The notes under the pieces were generated by a model. The model saw only the letters and a program-made list of their open reading frames with translations, made no database searches and was not told the DNA's origin. Shown one piece after another: positions 45,400 through 57,700 of a DNA stretch of 64,000 bases. Each line of letters begins with the position of its first letter. Position 1 is the stretch's first letter. A program made the translations under genes and the position numbers. This DNA is from Balaenoptera acutorostrata (taxonomy: Eukaryota; Chordata; Mammalia; Artiodactyla; Balaenopteridae): contig NC_080074.1 in NCBI RefSeq assembly GCF_949987535.1, positions 24,883,268 through 24,947,267 of the forward strand, read 5' to 3'.

Positions 45400-45896
45400 A
45401 TTACATTGAATCTGAAAATCAACATGGTAAAAATTGACATTTAACAATGTTGAGCCTTCCAGTCTATGAACGCGGCATGTCATTTATTTAGGTTTACTTT
45501 CTCTCAGTAATGTTTTGTAGAATTCAGAGTACAGGTCATGCATAACTTTTATGAAATTTATACCTCAGTATCTCATGTTTTTGATTCTACTGTAAATAGT
45601 ATTAACTTTTAATTTCAATTTTAGTCTTTTGCTAGTATATAGAAATGCAATTGATTTTTGTATATTGACCTTGTATACTGTAACCTTATTAAATTCACTT
45701 ATTAGTATTAAATTTTTAATATATTCCATAGGGTTTTCTATATAGTTGAATTTATCATCTGTGAAGAGACTTCTTTATTTCTTCCTTTGTAATATGGATA
45801 CCATTTATTTCTTTGCTTTGTCTTTGATCTTAGGGGAAAAGCATTCACCATTAAGTACAAGGTTAGCTGCATGTTTTTCTTAAGATGCCCTTTATC

Positions 45897-46564
45897 TAAA
45901 AATAGAACTACCATATGATCCAGCAATTCCACTGCTGGGTATATATCCAAAGAAAATGAAAACACTAATTTGAAAAGATTTATGCACCCCAGTGTTCATA
46001 GCAGCATTATTTATAGCAGCCAAGATATAAAAGCAACTTAAGTGCCCAATAACAGATGAATGGATAAAGATGTGATATATATAATACATATATAATATAT
46101 ATTGTAATATATATATGTATATAACTCAGGCATAAAAAGAATGAAAGTCTGCCATTTGCAACAACGTGGATGGACCTAGAGAGTATTATGCTTAGTGAAA
46201 TAAGTCAGACAAAGACAAATACTCTGTTATTGCTTATATGCGGAATCTAAAAAATAAAACAAACAAATGTGTATAAAAAAACAGAAACAGACTCACAGAT
46301 ATAGAGAACAAACTAGCGGTTACCAGTGAGGAGAAGGAAGACAGGAGGGGCAAGATAGGGGTAGGAGATTAAGAGACACAAAATACTTTGTATAAAATGA
46401 GCAACAAGGACATATCGTACAGCACGGGGAAATATAGCCATTATTTTGTAATAACTTTAAATGGAGCATAATCTATAAAAATATTTCATCACTAAATTGC
46501 ACAACTGAAATTAATATACTATTGTAAATCAACTATACTTCAATTTAAAAAATTAATTTAAAAA
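45897..46564 (+). mobile_element. 5'-truncated L1 nested in older L1
   Basis: Sense L1 3' end from 'taaaaatagaactaccatatg' through the end of ORF2 and the 3' UTR to an A-rich tail near 46560. Flanked by aagatgccctttatc at 45882-45896 and the same word at 46565-46575, the latter then split by a SINE and completed at 46699-46713. An imperfect (TA)n expansion occurs at ~46075-46120. Confidence 0.92.
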
Positions 46565-46575
46565 AAGATGCCCTT

Positions 46576-46697
46576 GGGAATTCACTGGCTGTCCAGTGGT
46601 CAGGACTCCGCATTTTCACTGCCAAGGGCCTGGGTTCAGTCCCTAGTCGGGGAACTAAGATCCTGCAAGCCACGCAGCGCAGCAAAAGAAAAAAGAA
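46576..46697 (+). mobile_element. CHR-1-like short SINE
   Basis: Short tRNA-derived SINE: 'gggaattcactggctgtcc', 'cagtggtcaggactccgc', 'gggttcagtccctagtcgg', 'aactaagatcctgcaagcc', A-rich tail. Flanks aaaaagatgccctt (to 46575) and aaaaagacgccctt (from ~46696) form its duplication, which lies inside the L1's own target-site duplication. Confidence 0.92.
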
Positions 46698-48420
46698 AAA
46701 GACGCCCTTTATCAAGCTGAAGAGGTTCTGTTTCATTCTTACTTGGCTGAGAGTTTTTAATCAGAAATAAATGTTGGATATTGTCAAATGCTCTTTTTGC
46801 ACTTATTGAGATGATCATATGGTTTCCCTATGTTAGTCTGTTAACATAGTGAATTACATTAATTTTATAATGTTAGCCCAAATTTGCATTCTTGAGATAA
46901 GCCTCACTAAGTCATATGCATTATCATTTTTTATACATCATTGGATTCCAATTGCTAAAATTTTGTTTAGTACTTTTGTATCTGTACTTCTGATAAATAT
47001 TGGTTTGTAGTTTTCCTGTGATTTTGGTGTTAGGGTAATGCTGACCTCAAAGAATAAGTTGGGAATTATCCCCTCTTCTATTTCCTGGAAGCGTTTGTTG
47101 AGAACTGGGATATTGTCTTCTTTAAATATTTTAAGGAATTCACTAGTGTAGCCATTTAGGTTTGGCATTTTCTTTGTCAGAAATATCTGCAGAATCTGTA
47201 GTGATGTCACTTCTTTCATTCCTGATATTGGTAATTTAAGGGTTTTTTTTGGTTTCTCATCAGTCTAGCTAAAGGTTTATCAATTTTATTGATCTCAAAG
47301 AACTAGCTTTTAATTTCACTGATTTTCTCAATTGATTTTGTTTTCTATTGCACTGAGTTCTTCTCTCATCTTTTTTCTTTTCATTTGCTCCTTTTGGGTT
47401 TTACTTGCTATTATTTTTCTAGCTTAAGGTGGAAACTGAAGTTATTAAATCCTTTCCTTTTCTAATACAGGTATTTAATGATATAAATTTCCCTGTAAGT
47501 ACTGCTTTAGCTGATTCCCACAAATTATAATTTCTGTTTTCATTTGTATTCAGTTCAATATACATTCTAATTTTTTTATTTCATCTTTTTATGTTTAAAC
47601 TATTTGTATCTTTATATTTAAAGTGGATTTCACGGATTCAGTACACAGTTGGATAAAAAAGATTCAATCTCATAATAAGGGTAACTGACAACTTATACTT
47701 AATGCAATTATTGATATTGCTGTTTAAATCTACTATTTTACTGTTTATTTTCTATTTGTCCCATTTATTCTTTGTTCCCCTTTCATCTTTTCCTTCCTTC
47801 TTTTGGATTATTTGCTATGGCTACATTTTATCATCTTTGTTGGTTTACTAGTTATAACTTTTTCTTTTGTGGTTGCTTTGGGCTTTACAGTATACATTCT
47901 TAGCTTATGACATTCTACTTTCAGGTAGTATTATTCTGCTTCACAGTTAGTATAAAAATCTCAGAGTAGTGTACTTTCATTTCCCTCCTCTCACCCTTGA
48001 TGATACTCTTCTCAGACATTTCACTTTACATATGTTAATCACACAATACATTGTTATTATTTTTGCTTTAAATTGTCTATTAGCCTTTAATGAAAATTTA
48101 AAATAAGAAAAAAAAGTCTTACATTTGTACACATATTTACCATTTTTGTTGCTCTTTATTCCTTTGCATAGAAGATTTCTGTCCAGTACCTTTAACATTT
48201 TCTGTAGGGCAAAAGTCTTCCTGTGATAAATACTTTCAGCCTTTCTAGGTTTGAAAACGTTTTATTTCATTTTCAAAAGGTATTCTCACTAGGTACAGAA
48301 CCGAAGTTGAGTTTTTTATTTTCAAAAATTCAGTATTTGAAAATTATTTCAAATATTTTGTGTCTTTTTAAAATTCAGTTGTATAAATCCAATCTCTATT
48401 ATGCTATCTTGGCCAGAGGC

Positions 48421-49629
48421 TAAAATTCAATTTCAGGTTTCCCATTTTTACCATTTAAAATTTTTTGTGCTTATTTAGCTTTTAAATTCCATGACAAAAA
48501 AAATGTTTCATCTTTATGCATAAAGTTACTAAAATTATTTTATTTATCCAACCTCTTTTAATACACATTATGTGCATTTATAGAAAAAGGCAATAGGAAA
48601 ATATTAACGGATTTAAATACAGCATGTAGCAAAACACACTTCTATGTCTTCTAAATCTGTTTGATAATGATATATAAGAAAACCTGTTACAAGCCATAAT
48701 GCTTTTATAACCTGTCAGGAAAAAAGATTATATAAGCACTCCTTTATGCTTTAATACAAATGTATTCTCTGAGCCGCACTAGGACAAAGTAATTTGCTTT
48801 TATTTCTTGAAGTAATTATTAGTATGTTTACACTTATTTAATATATCCTTAAAATCTCTCATCACTCAGGGGAAAAAAGTTAGTAAGCTAGCTAGATTTC
48901 TTTTTTTTTTTTTTTAACAGAGCTCTTTTAGTAAATACTTTCATCTCAGAAGTCAAAATTGGGCAGGAGTGCTATATACAAGGTACATAGTTTAAATCTT
49001 TGGGACAAAAGACTATAAGAAGGGAAACAAGCCAGTTGCCCTCCTAATCTTATATCACTAAAAATGTAGATCAGAGCAGGCAGATGTCCACATCTACATA
49101 TTATCAAAGAGGTGTAAATTCTTTTGACAATTAACCTTCCTGTTGTTTTTTTTTAAATTTTATTTTATAGTAAGGTCAATAGTATAAAAATATTACACAC
49201 AACACACAAAGAATTAGAGAAAGTTAATGATATAAACCACAAAACAAAATAAACCACACCTCATTTGGGAGAAAAAAAATGGCACTAATACTGTAATATT
49301 TAGTATGTAATATGAAATTTCCACTGTTTATAAGTTGAATTATATTGATTGAAACTTTATAGTATAATTTTGTATGTTATTAATTCATGAGATAATCTGC
49401 AAATATGCAGTTCTGGTTGAGTCTTATAAACCCTTAAAAGTTTTCATAAAGTGAAGTTAGCTAAAAAATACCAACCAGGAGTAGAGATTTGTTAGAAGTA
49501 TAATACAGTAACATAAATGCAATAGATACAATGTAATCTGTGCAATTTGAAATTCTGAAAATTTTCTTATCAAATGTACAAGTAATAAATAATAGTCATA
49601 CTTGACTTCATCAAGTTAACAAAATAATT
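48421..49629. other. intergenic, downstream of NEDD1
   Basis: AT-rich sequence 3' of NEDD1 with no exon seen. A 14-nt T-run at ~48902-48915 could be the tail of a small minus-strand insertion, but no body can be assigned. Part of it may belong to a longer NEDD1 3' UTR. Confidence 0.4.
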
Positions 49630-50123
49630 ACTAATCAACCTTGTGTTTTATTAGTCAATTGCTTAGAAACCCAAAACACCAATTAAAATTACTTTCTCCA
49701 TAAAAATAGACGGTATCTCAAACTCTTAATCATCAAACATCCAAAAAAATTTGGAAGGCAACTGTCAACCAAAAATATTATCTGTTTAAAAGAGGTGATT
49801 AAAAAACATACATAATCTATTTTTTTTTCCTGCACAATTTTCTTTTCTTATGAAAAAGGACACTTAGTATATAGCTAAAGCTTTCAGAAAATAAAGATTC
49901 TGTTGGCTTTCCTCTTAGGGAGATGACACAGTGTACAGTTTTTAATATAAAAATATAAATATTTTTGACAGAAAAGATGAAATAGTGGTTGGTATACAAT
50001 CCCATCACCCTTTTACTCGAAAAAAAATTTTCCCAGAGGCCATGAAAACAATACTGATTCCATGTAGCTTTGTGTTGCCAGAAGCTTCCCAAATTACAGA
50101 ACATTAAAGTATTCACTGAAATT
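49630..50123 (-). other. NEDD1: probable NEDD1 3' UTR
   Basis: Sequence following the NEDD1 stop codon on the minus strand. Candidate polyadenylation signals on the minus strand are ATTAAA at 49946-49941 and AATAAA at 49652-49647. Which one is used cannot be told from sequence, and the true 3' end may lie further left. Confidence 0.45.
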
Positions 50124-50228
50124 TCAAAAGTGTGCCCGTAGTCTTTTGTTTTCTTCTCGTAGTCTTTCAATTTCTGCCACTAAACCTTCATTCACTGAGT
50201 ATCTTTCCAACAAAGAGTGCATTTCATT
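50124..50228 (-). CDS. NEDD1: NEDD1 last coding exon
   Basis: Acceptor 'ccttttctag'. Encodes NEMHSLLERYSV… through …ENKRLRAHF and a TGA stop at 50126-50124. This 34-residue amphipathic tail is the conserved C-terminal end involved in gamma-tubulin complex binding. Confidence 0.97.
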   Translation of the reverse strand, partial: NEMHSLLERYSVNEGLVAEIERLREENKRLRAHF

Positions 50229-51672
50229 CTAGAAAAGGGAAAAAAAATGCTTTTAAAATTACTGGCATTTCACATTTATTTGGCAAGCCGTTTTACATAT
50301 TTTCAGCTATCATTTTTCTCATGTTCGATTAACTAACTGAATGATTTTTTTTTTTAACTTAACCACTCTTACTACTTTGTTAATATAAATGAAAGAGCAC
50401 TGGTGAAATTTATATATTTGGAAAGCTTATATTTGCACATTTGGGAAGCTTTTTGCTTACTTACCGCAAAAAAAAAGCTGTGAAAAAGTAGCTATCATAC
50501 TTTTTTATCATACTATCATATCTTTGTAACTATCATAGGTTACAAAGAAGGCTGACTAGTTAAAATCTATTTTACTTATTAAATTTCTAAAACTCCTTGT
50601 TTATTTCTTAGCAATTAGATATAAGTAAGTAAAAATACATCACCCCTTTATGGACTTTTTAGATCCACAGCTATGCTCACTTACAATAAAATATGTCAAT
50701 ACATACCAATTGCATATGAAACTGTTTAATCATCTCCACTTGCAAATTCACAATATCCCTATGGCATGCTTCTCTAGGGAAGAATGTAAAATATTTATTA
50801 GAATTATAACAGTTTTACCAGCTCTAGATCATTCAAGAAAATGGCTAAACTCTGATCGTTTCACGTTACTGAGTGTTAATAATTATTACAATAGTAAAAA
50901 TACCACTGCACCTAGTATTTATTTACTATGTGCTAGGCACTGTTTCTTGTACTTCAGATGTAAGAACTCATTTAATCTTCACAACTAGGTGCAATTATTA
51001 CCTCCATTTTACCAATGAAGTAACTGAGTCATAGAGTAGTTATAACTTATCCAATGTCACACAACTAGTAAATGGTGGAGTAGGATATAACCCCAGGCTG
51101 TCTACCTCCAGAACTCTCATTACACTACATTCCTTAATACAGAAATTACCATTAAGGAAAGACACAGGTTTATATTACAATGAAATACAGATAATGCTCT
51201 AGGTTATAATGTTTTAACTATTATCAATGTTTAAGCTATCAAAAAAAAAAAAAAAAAAAAAACTTCCAGCAGAATGAAAAGCGCCTATTTGGGTGGTTGT
51301 AACAGAGGTTACTCAATAAAATGCAATTAATTCATGCCTACAAAAGCCATAAAAGTGGGAATTCCCCGGCAGCCCAGTGGTTAGGACTCAGCACTTTCAC
51401 TGCCGTGGCCCGGGTTCAATCCCTGGTCAGGGAACTAAGATCCTGCAAGCCACACGGTGCAGCCAAAGAAAAAGACATAAAAGTTATGAAGTATAACAAT
51501 AAAAGGAACATTCAGCCACCTGCCACACAACTTATGGGCTAGAACATTACCAAAATCATAGAAGCTTCCTGTGTGCTCCTCTCTGACTCCAACATTTAAC
51601 TCTTGGGAGAAGCCTAAGAAAGAAGTCACTATGCTGCTGAATTTTGTTTGAGCAAAGAAATGTTTTAAAAAG

Positions 51673-51732
<60 letters not shown>

Positions 51733-54700
51733 AACACAGAATCTGTAGTCAGTATATTTTCGTTGTGCTTGCTTTTGAGCATTACAAAAAGGGTACCATA
51801 TCCTATGTAGGCTTGAGTAGTGGACATTTAAAAAATCCAGTATCATGTTTTCAAGGTTCATATTCTATATACCTGTAATTCACTGATTTATACTAGTGTG
51901 TACATTCTCCTGTCAATTTGAATTGTTTTCAAGTGTTTCTTATTACAATGTTGTTATAAACAATCATGTATATGTTTCCCAACCCACATGTGCCAATTTC
52001 TGGAGATGATATTTCCAAGAGTAGATATGTTGAGTCATAGGTATGATCCAGAGGTACACTGTTCAGACTTACAAAATAACAGGAATTATTTTCCAAAGTG
52101 GTAGTATCAATGGACACACTCATCATCAGTATAACAGAGCTCATCTAGCTTTACATCCACACCAAGACTTGGTGTTTCCAAGCTTTTTACAATATTTTCC
52201 CATCTACTGGGTGTGAAACGGTATCCCATTGCATTTTCAGTTGTCTGATTAATTTGTAGGGCTGAGCATCTTTCCTTATGTTCATATACCATTCCTCTTC
52301 TGTGAAATGCTTGTCTATGTCTTTAAACTATTTTTCTACTGAATGTCTTTTTTAAAAAAATTATAAGAGTTCTTTACATAATCTGATCCTTTATTGGTTA
52401 TAATGAGTACTGCAGATATCTTTTGTCTTTTCATTTTATTAATAGTGTCCTGGGATGAACAATTCCTATTAATATTCTCAAATTTACTAACCTAATATTA
52501 ATGCAAATTTATCAATCTATTTTTATAGGTAGTGTACCCTCTTATTTTTAAGTAACTTCCCAAACCCTGAAGTCATATGTTGATATAAATTCTCTTAAAA
52601 TAACTAAAATGTTTCCATTTACATTTAAACTTTCACCCTGTATGGAACTGATTTTTTAAATAGCATGCAACAGGGATATATACATTTCCTCTGTCATATA
52701 TCACATTTCCATATATACATAGGCTTTTTTTTTTTTTTTGCCTATTTGATCCCTTTGGGCAATTTGTCTACCCTGTGCTAATGATACACTATTTTAATGA
52801 TAGCCTATCTATCTGACAAACTAGTCCCCTTCAACCTTATTCTTCTCCAGTGTCTTGGTTATTCCTGTATCCTCCTTCTTTCATATACATTTTGGAATTA
52901 TCTCATCATCTTCTTCCAAAAAACCCAGTTGGGATTTGATTGGAATTGCATTCAATCTATAGACCAAGTTAGAAGAACTGACAGCTTCATAATATCTTCC
53001 CATTTAAGCGTTAATGCTTTCTAATAAATTTTTTTAAATGTTTTTCCACACAGATCTTTACCATCTTTGGTTAGATTTATTCCTAAGTACCTTATTTCTT
53101 CTGTTGCAACTAAAAGATATTTAAAAAATTTTTTTTCTCTTCTGCTTTTAGTTATGACAAAAGCTATATTAAAAAACAAACACAAACAAACAACAACAAC
53201 AAAAAGTGAAGGCATCGTAGAACCACTAAATTAGCCAGGATTGGAGGGACCATGGTCTTGTAAAGAAGGCGAGTCTACTAGGTAACCTCCACATTTACCT
53301 CTGCTTTTCCCTCTGGGGGATGTGCTGATTCCACATTGTGGGGAAAAGAGGCTGAGATGAAAGCAGTGGCCTGGAGTTTGAGACAGTCTCACTTGGTTGG
53401 GGAGTATTAGAATTCAGAACTCCCAAGGCAGCCAGGGCTGCAAGGTCCAAGATTCTGGAAAGGGGGTACCTGTAGAAAGTAAACCTGAAACTGTGCAATT
53501 TCCCCTCGAGACATCTTTGACTCCTAAGCAATGACTGTACTGAGTTAGATGGCAGGAAAACAAACATAAAGTGGCAGCTAAAGAGGAGAAAAGGATTTTG
53601 AGAGCCCTGTGATGAAGAATTGGAGGTTAAAGTCCGGGACCCACCAAGATAAAAAGGCCTGGTGAATACTCCAGACATTCAGCTCACATCTTAAAAGGGC
53701 ACAGACTAAACCCTAGGAATAAAGGCAAACCAGAAATAAACTAGCCCTAAGAAAACCTAAAACCCAGGAAGTGATCTGCTTGTCAGAAGAAACTTAAATC
53801 TTCTTGAAAGACAACAGAAATAAACCCACAGACTTCTGCTTAGGATGTTAGCTCCCCAGCCCTAATAATGAGAACAAGCCAGATAACCTATAAAATCATA
53901 CATTTTAAATAAATTCAACTTTGAGAGTGCAAAGAAATCTAAATGAACTAAAATCCAGAAAATGGTGAGTCCCTCCAGAAGAAGAAAGACCCACAGTTGT
54001 TTTCATCCTAGACAGAGCAGCAGGGGAAGAAAGCTGCCACTGATAGGGTAAAGAAAACTAGCTGAAATTTTTATAGATTTGTAAAGGCCAAGTGAAGACT
54101 GTCAAGACAGTTTAGAATCCCAAGGAGTCCCAGCCAAAAATAAAGTCTCCATTCACTCAACAACTTTTTGCCACAGGCCTTCATTGAGTGCTCACGGAAA
54201 AATTAGGGGCAGAGCAGGAGGGCTGAGAGAGACAGCCCCTAGGGCACAGATGCACAGAGCCTGGTGAAGACTTAGGGCAGGGGAGGAGAACTGAGAGTAA
54301 CCCCTCTGAAGCACTCCAGGCCCTCACAGAGAAGTCAGCCTCCAGAGCTGAGGGAGAATGGCTAGCAGAGAGCCTCTCAATAGCCCGCTCTGTCCTTCCA
54401 TTGTAAGGTACAGCTGGCAACACCTACTGGAGGCTGAAGTCAGAGCAGGTGAATTTGCAGAAATCCTCTGAGCCATTCTGGGTCCTCTAAGCAGAGGCTG
54501 CCTATGGTTGACAGAGGGGCAGAAGGGCAGAGAGAGGCCCCTACCCACCCTCAATCCCCAGGTACAGGCACACAAGGCATGATTTCTTTCTAAATTTGCC
54601 CCAGAAGAACTGCTCCCTTTCTGTGTTTTCAACATTGCTTTATTCACATTATATTACAGCTGTAACCAGACAATTCTGCTATTTTGCCCTATATATGCAT

Positions 54701-57700
54701 TCCTGAAATATCTCATATTTTTAAAAACTGTGTGTGGAAAAATAATAGGACCAGATTTTTTAAAATGTGGTATGTACATATAACAGAGTATTATTCAGCC
54801 TTAAAAAAGAAAGAAATCTTGACATGTGACGTGGATGAACCTGGAGGGCATAATGCTAAGTGAAATAAGCCAGACACAGAAGCACAAATACTGCATGATC
54901 CCATTTATATGAGATATCTAAAACAGTCAAACTCATGGAAGCAAAGAACAGAATTGTGGGTGTCAGGGGCTGGGGAGAAGGGAAAACAGGGAGTTGCTAA
55001 TCAACGAGTATAAAATTTCAATTACACAAAGTAAGTTCAAGAGGGCTGCTGTACAATATCGTGTCTATAGTTAACAATACCGTTACACTTGTACACTTGA
55101 AAATCCAAGAGGGCAGATCTCATGGTAAGTATTCTTACCACAATAACACTGAAAAAGCAAAAAAAACAAAAACAAAAAAGAAAATAACAGGATTTAAGGA
55201 GAAAGGACTTGGGCAGACCACTCAAAACCTATATAATCTTTGTAACCTGAGCACTAACAAAAACAATTAAATCCTAATAAAAATACTAGCGTAGTTTAAA
55301 TATTGAAAAATCAAAGATTTCACCTTAAGAAAAGTGAGGGTCATTTGATATAAGAGGAAAGAAGATAGAAGAAAGGATTGGGGCTGTCAAGCATGGAGGC
55401 AAGGATAAAATGCCCAAAGATGGGGAAAAATCACAAAACAAGCACTTCCTAACACAGAGCACATAGCCAAACCAAGTTAAGAGGAAGGGAATAGGAAGAG
55501 ATGGACATGGATAGGTGATTTGCTGCCTTTACCTGTGTTCATGTACTTTGTTTTGGTGGCTGTTACATGAACCACCAAAATTTCCTTATCATGTTGTCAT
55601 TACTGCCCTATTTACAAATGAGTTAATTCACATCAAAGAAATACACATCATAGCAGCACACACTATACCTACCCTAATTAAACTATAATGCTTTTGTGGG
55701 CAGATCATCCGTTTTGTATCCTTAGTATCAGTACATACTAGGCACAGTATAAATGTCAAAATGATTATTTTTCTTTAAAAATATATTTGTTAACATTTAA
55801 AAATTTTTTCAAAACATTTTTAACATTAAAAAGAAATATGCACCAACAAAAACTGCACATCTTCTCCAACATTCTTGCTCATGGTATTCCAAATCTGAGC
55901 AAGAGTACTAAGTAACTAAAGGTCAGAAAGGGAAAAAAAAATGCAAAAGATTCTAATAATTGAAAATAGCTTTCAAAATATATTGAGATGACAGGTAAAA
56001 GGAACCAGCATTCTAGAACATTCTTACAATGTTCAGAATTCAAAGAGTGAGAAGACAAGGACAGATCCAGGCAAGAACTTCTTAAAATTAAGTATTACAT
56101 TCTGACGCATTCTATTTGAAAATATTCAGAATTCCTTTAAAAACTATCTTTCTCTACTATATTACTGCACGTAGCATACTTAACAGGTGATCTATAAATA
56201 TTGTAAGAATCCCATTTGAGCTTACCAGAATCTGTCCATAGTTTGATGATGAAAAAAATCCACAGTGGCAGCCAGCCTGCTACGCCATCCTGCCAAGTTA
56301 TCTAATAACTGCCCTAGGGAAATGTGCCTTTTCCTAGTTGATATAAAATAAACTCAGCACGTCAAGATCAACAAAACTCGTATTTTCTATGGTTTTATGG
56401 ACCCCAGAACCTAGGCAAAAGTAGTAACCACAACATTACTCATAGTTACAGTTTTACACCTAATAAAAAAAGCTAGTCAAGGTCTAGATAATTTCTCAAT
56501 TACCTAAAGTCATCCAATGTTTCCTGTATCATGTTCTGAATAAAACGGATTTGAACAGATGTCAATGGTGCATTTGGCCGATTATTCCCAATGGTATCAG
56601 CTATTTTTTCTGATAGTGAACTGGCAACTCCAGCAGTAACAGAAGATGCTATCTTTGGATCTAAAATTAAAAATGGACAAAATATTAATAGTCAACTTGG
56701 ACTAAGAGACACCAAACACTTCTAAATATGATTTGGCAAGAGAAAACTTGAAAAACTGGTAAAAAACAGTGATCTTGTGACATTTAGAAAGATTCACTGT
56801 CTGGAATACAAATCTTAGAAACTTTCAAAGACATTATTTCTAATAAGTCATTTATCTATCTATCTATCTATCTATCTAAACTTCCAACTGTCTAATGTAA
56901 TAACATATGACAGAGGAATTAATCTTGAAGAATCTCTGAATCATTTTCTCTTACAAAAGATGAATGTGACAAGCCACACCACAAACTAGATAAACCAAGA
57001 CTATTAGAAACAAACAGAAAGAACAGAGGAGTAAAGTAGTTCTACAGGCAAGGCCCTAGAGTTTAAGCTAATGCAATATACCCACAGAAACCTTAAAATA
57101 TAGGTATCTATATAAAAGAGCTACTACTATACAAAGAGTTTTTTGTATAGGTAACTCTTATTGCTGAACCTAATATCGCTTTAAATGTGATCGAGTTTTT
57201 AGGGTCTCTGCCATGAACTCTATAGATAGAACTTTAATACGGAAAAAAAAGACAATTTCAGGTACTTAATGACCCATTTTCAAAGCGTCCTATATTCCTA
57301 TCTGTACCATAGTAGATCAACACACTTACATATTGGATTGAAAATGAAATTCACACCCAAAGAGTACCAAATCAATGTGGCTGAATTTAACCTTTCATAC
57401 CCATTTCATCGTCTTCTAGTAAGAGAGTCACACACTAGAGAAGTGTCATAAATTTTAAATTCTTTGAATTTTTTCATCTATGATCACTCTCTTATCTTTT
57501 TCAAGTTAAATACTGGGAGTTTTCAACTTAGCACTCAAACATCAGGAAGTTTTATGTACTTACTTGGAGTTGAGGATCCATTGACTGGAGGTTCATATAT
57601 AAACTGGGCTTCAATTTCTTTTTCTGGCTTTTCAAATTTCTCAGGACTTCTTGTTTGGTTGGATGATGGAGAGGTATTTAGATTTCCAGTTTCAGCACCA

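Larger units (their letters stand above)
45400..48420 (-). mobile_element. old L1 (L1M-type), host of nested insertions
   Basis: Minus-strand, heavily mutated L1 reading from ORF2 reverse transcriptase (45437 'acaatgttgagccttccag', 45625 onward) through upstream ORF2 (46714-47600: 'attgagatgatcatatgg', 'tattggtttgtagttttcc', an antisense ORF2 remnant at 47219-46938) and towards its 5' region (to ~48420). It is interrupted at 45896 by a plus-strand L1 and a SINE and resumes at 46699 with 'aagacgccctttatcaagc'. Confidence 0.82.

Noticed and set aside
56853..56878. Regularly spaced short repeats considered as a CRISPR-like array
   Set aside because: Simple tetranucleotide microsatellite in vertebrate intronic DNA; no spacers.
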